Positions 24,304 through 35,500 of a stretch of DNA of 64,000 bases are shown in pieces (position 1 is the first letter of the stretch; every line of letters begins with the position of its first letter). The stretch is from assembly GCA_022478985.1 (NCBI GenBank), contig JAKSZP010007886.1, forward strand, positions 62,001 through 126,000, given 5' to 3'. Made by a program: the position numbers and the translations under genes. Under the pieces are notes generated by a model, which did no database searches, had not been told where the DNA came from, and saw only the letters and a list, made by a program, of their open reading frames with translations. The DNA comes from Massospora cicadina (Eukaryota; Entomophthoromycota; Entomophthoromycetes; Entomophthorales; Entomophthoraceae).

Positions 24304-24558
24304 AAATTTAAATTTTTAAATTTATTGCGGGGAAGGCCGACCATGGGACGGACACTTCTGAATATGTCTCAGGAAAGGCAAACTTAGTACCAGGGGAGGC
24401 ACCCCCAGAGAAGAGATGCTATCTCTTGTTGCCAGCGGGAACGCCACTTATGGGGAGGGGGAGGGAACATGTGAAGGGGCCGTAGCCACTATTGAGCACG
24501 TGTGGAGGAAGGGGTCTGATTTGATGAACCAGACTAGGAACCAGGAGAAGACCAGCTG

Positions 24559-25050
24559 TCAGTGACGCGGTGGGAGGTATCCAAACATCCACGCTTGAAA
24601 GTGGTCCACCAAATGAGACTGGAATCTGTGGACAGCTTCTGGGAGGGTGGGGATGGAGCCAGCGATGGCATCCATGACAATCATGTGGATAGTCCACATG
24701 GCGATTGCAACCACCAGAGCACGGAGGGAGGGTGGAAGGGGGGAGGCCATTGATGAAGCAAACATATCTCTTGACAGACTGAAGGGATGCGTTTGATCCT
24801 GGCCCAGCAGACGTTGAACTTTGCGCCATATCACTTTAGAGGTAGGACACTTCTCCAGGTGGTGGAACAGCGTTCTGTACTGGCCACACATGACACAGGA
24901 TGAGTGTAAAGCGTTAGAGCGCTCAGCTGTATGATACACCCGCCTCAGGCAGCGCCACAAATGGGAGCGGACTTGAGGCTGCAACAGAGGATGGTGTGCA
25001 TATTTCCAGATAGTCTTTTGGGTCTCAGTGGAATAAGGGATGTCCATCAT
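24559..25050 (-). pseudogene. LINE H ORF2 C-terminal zinc-binding region
   Basis: An open frame of 163 codons. SSCVMCGQYRTLFHHLEKCP gives the C-x2-C...H...C pattern of the zinc-binding region found after the reverse transcriptase in many LINEs (zf-RVT type). It is preceded by LWRCLRRVYHTAERSNALH. It is separated from the RT thumb frame (ending at 25084) by a stop and a short gap. Confidence 0.8.
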
Positions 25051-25083
25051 GTCCAGGTAGTCTACCCTGGATAGGACATGGGG

Positions 25084-26750
25084 TCAAATGGGGATCACGC
25101 CATCATGGATGGGTAGCCCCTGTACCTCTTGTGTGAACTGAGGAGAGGGGCGGCCTCTTCGGGTTGTATGTCTGCTAATAAAAATTCTCCACTCTGCGCT
25201 TCGCATGGAGAGTAGGATTCGTCTGCAGTGGGTTTTAGTCCCGTGAGGACCTGTGGCCAATGTGTGTGATGCGAGGTATTTCATCAGGGAGTGGGGGTTT
25301 GATGGATTGTTGAGGCCCAAGGCTCGGGAGAAGTTGGAGCAGGCCGCGCAGGACCAGTGTTGGGATGGGAGTGTAGGAGCGGTGATGGCCGCGATCCAGG
25401 TGCCCAGGATCTTGGCAGCATAGGCTTTGAAGTCAAGCAGGCCCATGCCACCTTGATGATGAGGGCCAAACATGACCTCTAGCCATACTGGTGGAGGGCG
25501 GCCTGACCAAAGCCATCCTTGCAGCAAAGCATACAGGGATTTGAAGAAGCTTGGGGAGAAGGGGATGGCGTGGGCTCTGAACCAGACTTTGGATAGGAGC
25601 ATAGAGTTGGCAAGAACAACCCAGCCAGTAAGGGTAGTAGGGTGGGCTCTGAGAGAGGCGATTCGCTTCGTCACGTTGTCCAGTATGTGGCACTCCATTA
25701 CTGCTGACGCATATCCGCCTGCCTCTATCCACACGCCCAGATGGCGCACCAGTCCTATGGTAGGATGTGGTACGAAGGGGAGCACCAGTGGAGCGGTGTG
25801 TGTTGAGTTAGTAAGGCGTGGACGTGGGCGAGCATATGGGCCGGGTTGGGAACTAGTTGCTGGGGCCCAGCAGTTCTGAAACCAACCAAGGAGGATGATT
25901 TCGGTTTTGGAGGCGTTCAGTGCCGCGTTGCTTACCCGGGAATATTCCTGGATGAGGGCTTCTAAGCGCGCATGCATCTTTGTTATTAGACACCCCTACC
26001 ACGCAATCATCTGCAAATGCATCATCTTGACTGGTGTTTGGCCTGGCACATGGACCCCAGTGAGTTGGGCATTCACATTTCGCAGTAGTGGGTCAAGGCT
26101 GAAGTTGTATAAGAGTGGGCTGAGGGGGTCCCCTTGTCGCAAGCCCCTTTGAGGGCAGACTACTTCCGTTAGGAAGCCTGGGCCAAGCACTGCCATTGTC
26201 ACAGATTCCGTGAGCAGCATTACCCAGTTTATAAGCGGGGGGGTAGGCAGAATTGATGGAGGCATGACCTTAGGTATTCCCAGTTTACTCTATCATAGGC
26301 CTTTTGTTGGTCCAAAAATACCAGTGCCCCAGAGGCTGTGTACTGACATGCATTAGCCACGGAGTGCACGTTATCCCAAATCGACCTTCTGGGGATGAAA
26401 CCCAATTGTTCTGGGGAGATGGTGGCAGATGCTACAGTCCCTAAACGGTTAGCCATGATTTTTGTTAAAATTTTGGTGACTGTGTTTGTTAGAGAAATGG
26501 GGCGCCAGTTGGCTAAGTCAAGCTTATCCCCTTTCTTGAAGAGTGTGACAGTAAAGGCCTCATGTCCTCCTGGTAGGAGGCGCATTTCCAACAGGCTTTG
26601 GTTAAGTGAGGCAAGCAGCAATGGGGATATATATTTGAAATATTTTTTGTAGAACTCATATGGAATGCCATCTGGGCCTGGGCATTTTTGGTTTGGCGCA
26701 CCATGAATGGCTGTCCATAATTCGTTCAGAGTAATTAAATTCATTATTTC
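25084..26750 (-). pseudogene. LINE H reverse transcriptase (two frameshifts)
   Basis: Three overlapping frames make one LINE reverse transcriptase. 26744-26229: CPGPDGIPYEFYKKYF, then LANWRPISLTNTVTKI, GFIPRRSIWDN and FLDQQKAYDRVNWEYL. After a shift near 26250: RGLRQGDPLSPLLYN (about 26150-26105). After a second shift near 26030: AFADD (FADD at 26006-26017), the catalytic site with both aspartates intact, continuing to NASKTEIILLGW and then GGMGLLDFKAYAAKILGTW (about 25450-25395). Only indels break this domain, and stops are few. Confidence 0.93.
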
Positions 26751-28082
26751 CGGGTATCAGAAAATGGTGCAGATATGAGCTCAGTTGAGAAATTCCGCCA
26801 TTTCAGCCAGCTGAATTGGTTCGGCTTGGTATAACTTGGAGTAATATTTTTGCGTTTTGATTGCCACTTTGGCTGGTGTGTCCACAATGGAATTATCCGA
26901 TCTTCACACCTGTGTGCAGGCCACACTCTGGCGTGGTACAAAAATTTTTTTGAAGAAGTATGCGGTGCACTTGTCACCTTTTGTGATGCGTGTGGCCCTG
27001 TATTGGACACAAACCCAATGTTTGTGTTGCCTTTCGAGTGCATTGAGGTGGGCGGCTGCCTCCACCCACTTCTGGCCCCATGCAGGGCTGTATCCTGTGG
27101 CTGGAATGTTGGACTCCAAGTGGGCCAATTCTGCCAGAGTGCGCGAGATAACCGCCAATGTGGCTTGTGAGCGTCTGGAGGAGAGATGATGATAGTGGCG
27201 GATGGTGTCCTCTTTGAAAGTTGCCCATGTGGAAATGGGGTCCGCACAAAACGGTGCAACAAATGATTTTGCCAAAGTTGCCTCTTCCACCCACATGGAA
27301 AATCCTGGTGATGCGAGCTCAGGAGGGCGGATTTTGCACCAATGTGGGGCCTTTGCAACTGTGAAGGGTAAGTGGTAGGTTATTGAGACCAGTCGGTGGT
27401 CAGAGAATTCCATTTTTGTTGTTTTGAAGTGGGAGATGTGGGGTTGGAATTTCACCAGTGTTAGGATAAGGTCGATGCGGGTCATGGACCTTAATTGGCT
27501 ATTGTGGACGAGGGGATGCGTCATATTTTTGAGCAGTGGGGCATGTTGCGGCAGCACATCCATTAACCCAAGGGTGGCTTTTAGAACGCTTAGTTCTACG
27601 TGTCCCTGTGGGCGTGGGGTGAGGGAGGCCACTGGTCCGTTGGTGAGGTTAGCTAACAGTTCATGTCGCCAACTAGGAAAGAATCAGGGGGTAGCAGGAG
27701 GGATTTGACCGACAAGAAAAATTCCTGATGCTCGTGTGCACCATTTGGGGCATATATGTTGATGATTGCATGCGTAACGTTGGCCCACGAGAAGGTGACG
27801 ACGAGCACTCAGCCATTTAGGAATGTTTCTGAGGATGTGAATTTAAAAAAATTAATTTTTCCAAATTAGCACCCCACAGTGCTTTGACCAAAAGGATAGG
27901 GATGGGAGGAGCATTGTTTTCCAAGCTTCCTCGGAACCTTGTGGACAGTGGGACTCCTGGATGGCCAGGATATCCATGGGTAAATTGTGTTGTAAAAAAC
28001 TCAGTTTCCTAGCCTGGGATGGGGAGGCCTTGAGTCCGGCGATATTCAACGTCCCTAGAGTGAAGGTTTCCCCCATCGCACC
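26750..28082 (-). pseudogene. LINE H ORF2 apurinic-type endonuclease (broken)
   Basis: ATG at 28076 begins METFTLGTLNIAGL-type wording (GTLNIAGL, then MDILAIQESH near 27960), the N-terminal signature of APE-type LINE endonucleases. The middle includes INIYAPNGAHEHQEF and VGDMN near 27660-27770. The end is RIDLILTLVKF and EFSDHRLVSI (about 27480-27395), containing the SDH catalytic histidine. The linker to reverse transcriptase follows. The domain nicks target DNA to prime reverse transcription. Confidence 0.88.
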
Positions 28083-28293
28083 TTAGGTGTGAGGGGGTGG
28101 GCCCCTGGGCCCACCAGCCTCTTTAAGGTCCCCACGGGCTTTCACAGCAGCATGGGTGTTAGCAGAAATGCTATTGGGGTTTTTGTTAATTTTTGCGGAA
28201 AGAGTCGCGTTGGCTTTGGCCTTCACTTTTTGTTTTCCCGACGTTGGACAAATTTTTTACAGTTCAGATGAGTTTGGTGCACCATTGAGCGGG

Positions 28294-29345
28294 TCAAAAA
28301 AAATTTCTAGTTGGGATAGGTCCCAAGTCAGTTTCAACTGGAGCTTGGGTGCAGCGATTGGGTGAGATCAAATCTCCCATCAGATCCTCAGATTGAGTGG
28401 CCCACTTGGCATGGGCTTCCCAATCTGATTGGATGATGGATTCCTGAGTCACTTCTGCTGCAAAGGTCTCCATGTCCTCCTGGCGTTGTGAGTGTAAGAT
28501 GGTGGTGGTGGCCTTGGCCACTTCCTTGGCCGCAGCCCTATGGGCCTGCTTGGCCTTCTTCCACTCCTGTGGGGAGATGGGCTTTACCAATAGATAGCAG
28601 CCTTGTGCTCCCCACGGGAAAGCCTCCTTGGTGCTTGCGGTTGGTTCATAGTGCACCTCTCTGCTGGCCATGGCTGCCGAGGGGTGCTCTTGGAATGTGA
28701 TGCCCTCCTTGATGGGGCATGTGTGCGCCTTATGGCCGAATGCATCACAGTGGGTGCAAATGGGGGGCGCGCTGTCCACGGTTACCCAGAATGGGTGGGT
28801 GGTATGCCCGGTGATATCAATAAAAGTGGAGTGCGGGATCTGGGTTAGGTCCTTCATGATCTCCTCAGTTGGGGTCAGAACTGCAATGGCTTTGCCAGTG
28901 CACAGGTGTGGCATCAGCGTGAAGCGTTGCATTTTGAAAGATTGTATTTCGCTGTATACGGTGAGACCATCTTTCAGGTGTTGCTCCAAAATTTCACATT
29001 TTACCGTAGTAGGCAAAAAGTCAAACGTGAGGAAAATTTGGTTTGATTTTGTCCATCTGGTGCATTTGGTTTTGATGACCCATTGCCCTTCAGGGAGGTT
29101 GACCACTATGCGCACTGCTGCAGCCTCATCTACTGCTATTTTGCTTTTGAAACCTAGGTCCAGCCAACCGCGTGACATGGAGTGAGGTGCAACGTACACC
29201 GCGGTCAGGAAAATTTTGTGTACATCTTCACAAAATTTTTCCCATAAGGCTGTTTTTTGGATGTCCAGATACACACGGACTCTGAATTCCACCGACAAAA
29301 GTGGCTGGGAGTGTGGCGTGTTGATGTACTGGTTGCATCATGCTT
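28294..29345 (-). CDS. LINE H ORF1 (nucleic-acid-binding protein, degraded start)
   Basis: An open reading of about 350 codons with no internal stop from a TGA near 29345 down to 28294; the true start lies upstream in another frame, so it is probably truncated. An N-terminal domain of about 190 residues resembles the RNA-binding region of plant-type LINE ORF1 proteins. It is followed by PPICTHCDAFGHKAHTCPI (about 28760-28705), a clean C-x2-C-x4-H-x4-C knuckle, then a lysine/alanine-rich helical tail. The product would bind element RNA. Confidence 0.8.
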
Positions 29346-29592
29346 GCCACGCGAGTATCTCCAGGGAAATTGTGACTGCCAGTTTTTTGAGATTTTTGTC
29401 TATTCCGCCAGATTCTCCGGGGCCTTTTTGAACGTTGGAGGCTGCAGGCCTTCCGCCTGCTCCTCTTACCTTGCTTGCCCAACTGCTCCCTGACATGGGC
29501 GCAGACTAATCTCCTCTGTGATATTATCAAACTAGATTTAGTTTTGAATTGAATAGGTTGCAAAAGTGTTTGCAACAAGAAAGAAAAGTTTA

Positions 29593-29756
29593 AAACCCAA
29601 ATATCTTTTATAATTAAAATTCATATCTTAATTCAAGTGGTTTAAAAATCCCTAAACCTTTAACAACAGTCAAGAGTTCTAATACTCCATGCCTGCTAAA
29701 TTGTTAAAATTCTGTAAAAAGCACATGCGAGCACTAATCACGCCAGGATTCTAACA
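29593..29756 (+). repeat. element B 3' LTR, right part
   Basis: Continues the LTR after LINE H, starting with the right copy of the H target duplication (29593-29608) and ending GGATTCTAACA at 29756, directly followed by CACAG, the right target duplication of B. Confidence 0.9.
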
Positions 29757-29761
29757 CACAG

Positions 29762-30170
29762 GACCAAATTACATTTCCACTAAAGACCCCCCATCCCAAC
29801 TGCAATGTCACAAATCAGTAATTCCCAAAATATTTTTCCAACATTCCATGTGGCAAACAAATCAAATGTAAAATTCAGATTTTGATTTTAAAACTTTGAC
29901 CCCACCCCTAATGGTGGGTATAAGCACTAACCCTTGCCAGTTGTTTCCTTACAGTCAATAACTATCATTAATAAACTTTATGAAGCTTAACCTAATTTTG
30001 TCATTTAAATTACTTCCATAAACCTTTTAACACTTTTAACCAACCCAATTGCTGCATGTCATAACCCACCATAGATACCACTTATGCTGATTCTTCCCAT
30101 GTCTAGCTGGCTCTAATGATTCCAGCAATGTCTTCATTCACTGCACATTTGATTTAAATAAAAACACCTT
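29762..30170 (+). repeat. element C 3' LTR, right fragment (end approximate)
   Basis: Similar to about 11055-11480: shared blocks include CCCCCCATCCC, CAATGTCACAAAT, CTTAACCTAATTT and ATTGCTGCATG. It resumes C directly after the right target duplication of B. Beyond about 30170 similarity fades. Confidence 0.7.
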
Positions 30171-32147
30171 AAATTGATAAACCAAGGTGGCATGGCTACA
30201 GTGCCATACTAAGTATTGTATAGACCATCAGCACAACTCTTGGTCTATACTGATCTCTTGTCATAGGCGCCCTGTATCTCACCTGCCTGGACCCTGTTCT
30301 TTTTTTGTCACTCTCAACTGGAATATTGAGTACATTATGTGTGTGGCAGAAAGTACCCAGTCTTCCCTGAGCTTTGACAGAAATTTTGGCCTTACCAAAA
30401 TGTTAGAATTACCCCAGGTAAGCCTTCCAATACCACCACCAACTTTCCCAAAATACAAAAATTAAACGTTCTTATGGCTTTACAATTCTCAAGATATTAT
30501 AATACAATTTTGCTGAGAAATGGTGAAAATCCTGACCCTGATTTTACTTTCCTGTCATTATTTCCCCAAAACTTGTTTCCAATAATTTGGAAAGTTGCTT
30601 TTGATTGAGCGCCAGACCTCCAAAGATGAAGCGCATCACCTTAGAAAAAAATAGAAAAACATTGGGGAACAGCAAATGATGGCATGCCCCATCACCTCCC
30701 CTACCTTTAGTTCTCACGCCACTTTACAAACCAACCTTCTCTTTTTAAGCGTGAACCCAGATACTTACAGCTGGAGAAGATGCCAACCAAAAGCTACAGA
30801 AACTAAGAACAGTGCCACAAGATTGTAATAGCACTTCCATATATATAAAGGCCAATTCCTTACTTGTGAGGGAACTGACCTATTTTGTTATATTTTCCTT
30901 GTTTATAAAGACCTTTACCCTATACAGATCTTAAAGTTTTTGCTGTTTTTATGAAGAGAATTTCGTTCAGCGTTGAGCGCATCATGGCCAACATGCTCCC
31001 ACTGAAACAATTAGCCCTAGTCAGATAAAAGGTTATGGGGTCACACTGACAGCAGTTGCTTAGTTCCTTTGGTGGATGATTGGAACCTGCCAGTTTGGAA
31101 CTTGAGCCAACTTAGGCTCCCCAAGCTTTAAAATTATAGGATTAAAATTGGCAATAAACAAGTAATTTTGCTATGCATGAAAAACAAATAAATTGGAGAT
31201 TATATATTCATTCAAATACCAAATATATTGGATATTTTTGGGTTATAAGCTCAGTGGAAGATAGGATGCCATTATTTTAATAAATCAGGACCTTCAACTT
31301 TTTAGTGATAAAGACCAAAATTTAGTCTTCTAAAGGCTGTCACACCTTCTAGTCAGAACTTCTGGAAGTTTAAAAACCTTCACAACAATGGTCTTTAATT
31401 TTGATACTTATCATAAATAACTTGTTTACCAAGTATAAAAATCTTGTTTTTTTAGTTAGGTTCTTATTTGAGTGTCTTATCAACCAGTGTCAATATTAAT
31501 AGGCATTTGTAGCATTCAATGTCCTTTTCTATTGGTAAACTATCCCCTTTCTGGTTGGGCGAACTAAATTGGGCAGGAGTTGAATCATTTTAGGCTTAAA
31601 TTTATAGATAATGCGCAAATTTAATGGCTAAATCAGTTATAGCTATAGAGAATAGAATTGGAACACAATTATAACAATTACTATCATTAAGATTACACAC
31701 TATATATAACCTTTGTAAATTTAAGGAAATGATAACTTTCAAAAGAGAATTCTTATTTTAGAAGAGGACACAAATTGGACTACTATATGCAACTGGAAAA
31801 ATGTTATGGAATGCAGTTTTATAGATAGAAGAGCATCTCATAAAATAAGTATTGTGCTAAAGCACTTTTATTTTGGGTAAGAATTATTATATTAGAATAT
31901 ATATAATAATTAAAATTTTATTTTCCTTTTAATTATCAGATTTATTATAAATAATAGTGGAGTTACATGGCATTTTCCAGGTTTATTTATGAGCTTTCAC
32001 TGACATAACCTAAAGGCTGTGCCAGCACTATGCTTAAGCAACTCAGACAACAGCTTTGCCGTAGCCCTTATGGCTAGTGAGCTATGAGCCATCACTATGC
32101 TTAAGCCATCTGGACTAACTAGCTTCACTGTTTCCCTTATGAATGGT
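30171..32147. other. unassigned, AT-rich, no gene recognised
   Basis: No family-like coding. A 92-codon open frame at 30187-30465 may be leftover gag-like or LTR sequence of C but has no motif. A two-copy tandem repeat of about 67 bp is at 32022-32147 (GCCAGCACTATGCTTAAGC and GCCATCACTATGCTTAAGC starts), next to element D. The rest is AT-rich with scattered A/T runs. Confidence 0.5.
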
Positions 32148-33141
32148 TGTCAAGGAGCATGCTGATAATAATGATACCCTGCATGGAACACTGGTTGAGT
32201 TACCACCCAAAACCCAAGCCAGAATTCCATGTACACAGCCATCCAAACTGATGTGTTAAATATGAAAAAACCAGCCAGGGGGTGCTAAGTTTAGGAATCA
32301 TCACACTTTTTATTTTTGATAAAAATTTAAAGCTAAAATTTTTAGATATCTTGATAATTTTTATAAACTAAAGGGGTGGAAAATAAGAAATTAATTGACA
32401 GTAATACCTGTTAGGACCGCTGTTTTAAGCTCACTGAGAAAACTGTGACGCATATGCAACTGTCCTTGGGAATAAACTCACATCAATCCAGCAATTTGAG
32501 ACAACAAAACTAATTTGTAAAGACTTAAATCTAGACTGCTAGGGATGGTTAGCTGAGCAGTTAAAACTGCTTCCATCCTAAGTGTAAGTTTTAAGTTAAA
32601 ACCTTTACTGGCTAGAAAGATTCTCAGTGTGTTATATTTGTTCCTAAGGTCGGCCCATCTCAAATACTTTAAATCTAGACTGCTTAGCCAAATTCGTTTC
32701 AGGCTCATTACTAAAAATTAATATTTGTCACATGCATGCATTTTGTGATGGTGACGACGTTTTGAGCAGCTGGCAGGTAGCGCCCAGGGCTAGGCCACAT
32801 AAGGCTGGGCTCAATTGGTAGGGAAGGTGTTGACCGCCCCATACCTGTTGGGGACAGGTGTGGCATGGATTCAATGACAGGGTCTCAGCGGGTTTGGGGT
32901 GTTTTGCACAATTTTGCCACCTCCTGGCAAACTCTCCTAATATTTTCCACCAGCTTGGCAGAATATAACCCTGGGAGGATTCTGCAACCCTCAGGGATAA
33001 ACTGTGACCCACCTCTCATCCACCACATGGGCTAAATCGCCCTGGATGATGAGAGGCACAGGTCTGACTTCTGCCCTTTTGTTTGAGTGGAATGGAAATT
33101 GATCATGGTCCAGATGTAGAAGTTCCTGCCCAAGATTTACA
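32148..33141 (-). repeat. element D 3' LTR (contains a SINE)
   Basis: About 994 bp, of which about 144 bp is an insertion (SINE plus one copy of its duplication). On the minus strand it starts TGTAAATCTTGGGCAGG. A protein-like frame runs from upstream through the purine tract into this LTR (33296-32991). A related segment is at 22010-22615 in insertion J. Confidence 0.8.
32541..32668 (+). mobile_element. tRNA-derived SINE in the element D LTR
   Basis: A 128-bp insert flanked by TTAAATCTAGACTGCT (32525-32540 and 32669-32684). The corresponding site in the other LTR, near 37260-37285, lacks it, giving the empty site. The head carries an A-box-like TTAGCTGAGCAG (32549-32560) and a B-box-like AAGTTAAAACC about 45 bp later, the spacing of an internal RNA polymerase III promoter. 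The tail is AT-rich. It would depend on a LINE for movement. Confidence 0.78.
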
Positions 33142-33157
33142 TAATGTTTCCCTTTAG
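33142..33157 (-). other. element D polypurine tract
   Basis: Minus strand CTAAAGGGAAACATTA immediately before the 3' LTR start TGTAAATC. It fixes the orientation of the element. Confidence 0.6.
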
Positions 33158-33296
33158 AAAAGGTGGTAGTGCTGCTTCCAGAGAGTTGATCTAGCGCAAT
33201 ATTCTTGTAAGCCTTGGGGAGATTAATAGTTATGAGCAAAGCAACTTTGGGAGGAGGTTGAGGGGTTTCCAGGTGCACCGCATGCACCGAATGCAC

Positions 33297-33600
33297 GCCT
33301 CCACCAACTCACAACAGTTGGCACAATTGTGAGTACTGACCCAGCTATTCTTGTAGGATAGAAAGCCCTTTTAAGCCACCAGGTACTGAACCAAGCGGCA
33401 GGACTGTCATGACGCCAGTATTGCTTTTACCTCAGATTTAACTGAATCCTCCAAAATTACTGGTTCTGGGTCAGCAGGTGGGATGCCAAAAAAGGGGATA
33501 GATGGTAAGCATGTAAAACCGGATGCTGTTTCCAATTTGGAAGGGATGACAGTAAAAAAAACCATTACCCAAATCTTAAACAACCTCATGGGGTCCAGAC
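33297..33600 (-). pseudogene. element D integrase C-terminus and chromodomain (broken)
   Basis: PADPEPVILEDSVKSEVKAI (about 33480-33420) leads into a chromodomain-like stretch whose core QYLVA-KGFLSYKNSWV and CANCCELVEA blocks appear in a shifted frame (about 33385-33300). The order and spacing match the chromodomain of element E, which is intact. Confidence 0.6.
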
Positions 33601-34790
33601 CACTTACTCATAAACTTCAATTAAGGGACTTGATGCAAAGGTTTCAGGTGTTGAGCATTAATTGTGAATTTACCCTAAAATTGGGGGCGGCAGGCGTCTT
33701 TAACTGGAAGATTGCCTATAGTCAGTGATCACTTTGGTAAGGTGTTTGCAGACCAGGGCTGAGTGGCTGGATTTAAAGAGCATGCTCTGCTGCTGCAGGA
33801 ATCTCTGAATGGAGACAGGGTCCAGGAGAAAAGGAAGTGTTGTACCCCAACGTTGCTTCATATGGATAAAATCCCATGGAGTCATGTGAGGCATTATTGT
33901 AAGCAAACTGAGCCAACGGAAGATAGTCCGCCCAGATGTCCTGAACAGAAGCAGCAGCATATTACTCGAGATACTGCTCCAGGATCTTGTTAATGCGATC
34001 CATCTGGTCATCTGATCGGAGATGGTACGCTGTGGACTGGGATGGTTAAATTTTCAGGATGGCCAGAAGGTCCAAAGAAAAGCGTGCAGTGAACAGTGGA
34101 CCCATATTGCTCAAGATCTCCTGGGGTAAACCAAACATAGAAAAGACGTGCCAGATGAAAAGATGAGCGGTTTCAACAGATGTGATGGAAGTTGACAAAG
34201 GGATATACAAAGAAAATTTAAGTGATTTAGTCTACGATGACCAGTATAACGTTGTTGCCATTTGAGGTAGGGAGTTTAATGATGAAGTCAACGGACACTG
34301 ACGTCCATGGCCCCTTAGCCTGTTGCAGCAGGTGGAGAAGGCCGTTCTGCCCATAGCGGTCTGATTTTGCACGTGCACAGTTAATGCAACTTGCTATCCA
34401 TGCGGGAATGTCTTTATAGATTCCATGCCAATTGTAAGTATGCTTCACCAAGTTGAGACACTTTTTCACTCTGGGGTGATCAAATGCCAGGGGATTGTGG
34501 TGGGCTTGAATCAATTTGGTGCTAAGCTGGGAGGCACCCACAAAAGTGACTAAAACAGACTTCCTAACCCACTGAGTAATGGGAGCGCTTGTGACCTGAG
34601 ATGTAAGCTGCACCAATAACCCCAAGCCTTCAGGACAAGTTGTCTGGTGGGCCAAGACTCGAGTGGACAGGGGAGCTATCAGGTCCAGATCTGGTGACAA
34701 AATTTTGGGTAGAGCGATGAATAAATTTGGGTTAGGGGAATTTTTAGTGGTGAGCTTTTCTCCTTCGCCTCTGTTGGGCATAAGGCGGTA
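33600..34790 (-). pseudogene. element D integrase (broken)
   Basis: A 184-codon open frame (34781-34227) carries the zinc-binding region (HPRVKKCLNLVKHTYNW, then SCINCARAKSDR) and the core entry WTSVSVDFIIKLPTSNGN, with the first catalytic aspartate. Downstream, SDDQMDRINKILEQYLE-type wording near 34010-33960 and LAQFAYNNASHDSMGFYPY near 33920-33870 mark the rest of the core. Stops are interspersed. Confidence 0.85.
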
Positions 34791-35500
34791 TTGCGACTCA
34801 AGAAATTGGGGAGAACGTTCAACAAGCCCTTCACAAAATCATACTTAAAATTAAAACTCCATAGGTCACAGTACGTCCAGGATTGATGGTGCGCCAACTT
34901 CTACAGTTCTAAAAAGTACACGAGGGCTTGGTGGTCTGTCCACACTATCACCTCATGCGAGGCGCCCTGCAGGAGGCACCACTAATGGGTTATCGCCCAC
35001 AATACAGCCACCAACCCCTTATCATAAATAGCCCAGTTATGCTCCATAGATGTAAGTTTTGCAGGAGAAATATGCTACCAGGTGCTCCATTCCCTCATGT
35101 TCCTGAAATAAGTCCTCTCCTACTGCTATGGAAGAGGAGTCATGTAACAATGAAGGGTATATTTGAATTGGCGTGCTTGAGCACAGGCAGAAAAATAAAT
35201 ACCTGCTTGATAGTGTCAAATGCCTGCTGGAATTCTGAGGTCCAATAGAATGGGACAGTCTTGCCGGTGAGGGGGTGCATTGGCGCAGCCAACTGAGAGA
35301 GGGCGGGAGAGAATTTCTTTAAGAAAACGGTGGCGCCCAAGAAGCTCCACAATTGCTTCTGGGTTGTTGGTATGGGCCACTTTAGAGTGGCCTTGAGTTT
35401 ACAGGGCGAAATTACATAACCATCATTTAATACCAAGTTACCCAAGAAGATAACCTCATTGAAGAAGAACTCAAACTTTGATGGCTTCAAAATAGTCCTG
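34791..35500 (-). pseudogene. element D RNase H and RT thumb (broken)
   Basis: 35490-35140 is an open frame starting MKPSKFEFFFNEVIFLGNLV (RT thumb) and continuing into the RNase H entry (FIVT near 35145). The RNase H middle (YLVEHSMEHN-type, about 35080-35040) and end (WSFNFKYDFVKGLLNVLPNF, about 34860-34800) follow. Wording is chromovirus-like. Confidence 0.82.

Larger units (their letters stand above)
24304..29592 (-). mobile_element. LINE H: near full-length LINE inserted in the B 3' LTR
   Basis: A minus-strand, 5.29-kb LINE with ORF1 (zinc knuckle) and ORF2 (endonuclease, reverse transcriptase, C-terminal zinc region). Target duplications AAAACCCGAATATCTT (24288-24303) and AAAACCCAAATATCTT (29593-29608) differ at one of 16 positions. 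The LINE 3' end lies at 24304, with AT-rich sequence rather than a clean A-run. Its GC content is visibly higher than its surroundings and the frames are longer than in the gypsy elements, consistent with a later arrival. Confidence 0.92.
15506..29756 (+). mobile_element. element B: gypsy element nested in C and carrying J and LINE H
   Basis: B begins TGTCAGAC at 15506 and ends TAACA at 29756, with a perfect 5-bp target duplication CACAG (15501-15505 and 29757-29761). Gag, protease, reverse transcriptase, RNase H and integrase follow in order on the plus strand. The integrase is split by insertion J (20604-23067) and the 3' LTR by LINE H (24304-29592). Removing both leaves an element of about 6.5 kb, close to A. 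It belongs to the same family as A and I. Confidence 0.92.
11000..30170 (+). mobile_element. element C: chromodomain gypsy element split by element B
   Basis: C starts at 11000 (TGTTATGCCC) and runs through gag, protease, reverse transcriptase, RNase H, integrase and a C-terminal chromodomain to a G-rich tract at 15450-15456. Its 3' LTR begins at 15457, is cut at 15505 by element B, and resumes at 29762. Similarity between the 5' LTR and the rejoined 3' copy can be followed by eye to about 11480 and 30165, then fades, so the LTR end and any target duplication are unresolved. Of this span only 11000-15505 and 29762 onward belong to C; 15506-29756 is B with its own insertions. Confidence 0.8.

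Noticed and set aside
24559..28365. Numerous plus-strand open frames of 60-135 codons
   Set aside because: They are antisense shadows of LINE H ORF1 and ORF2, whose minus-strand frames carry all the motifs.
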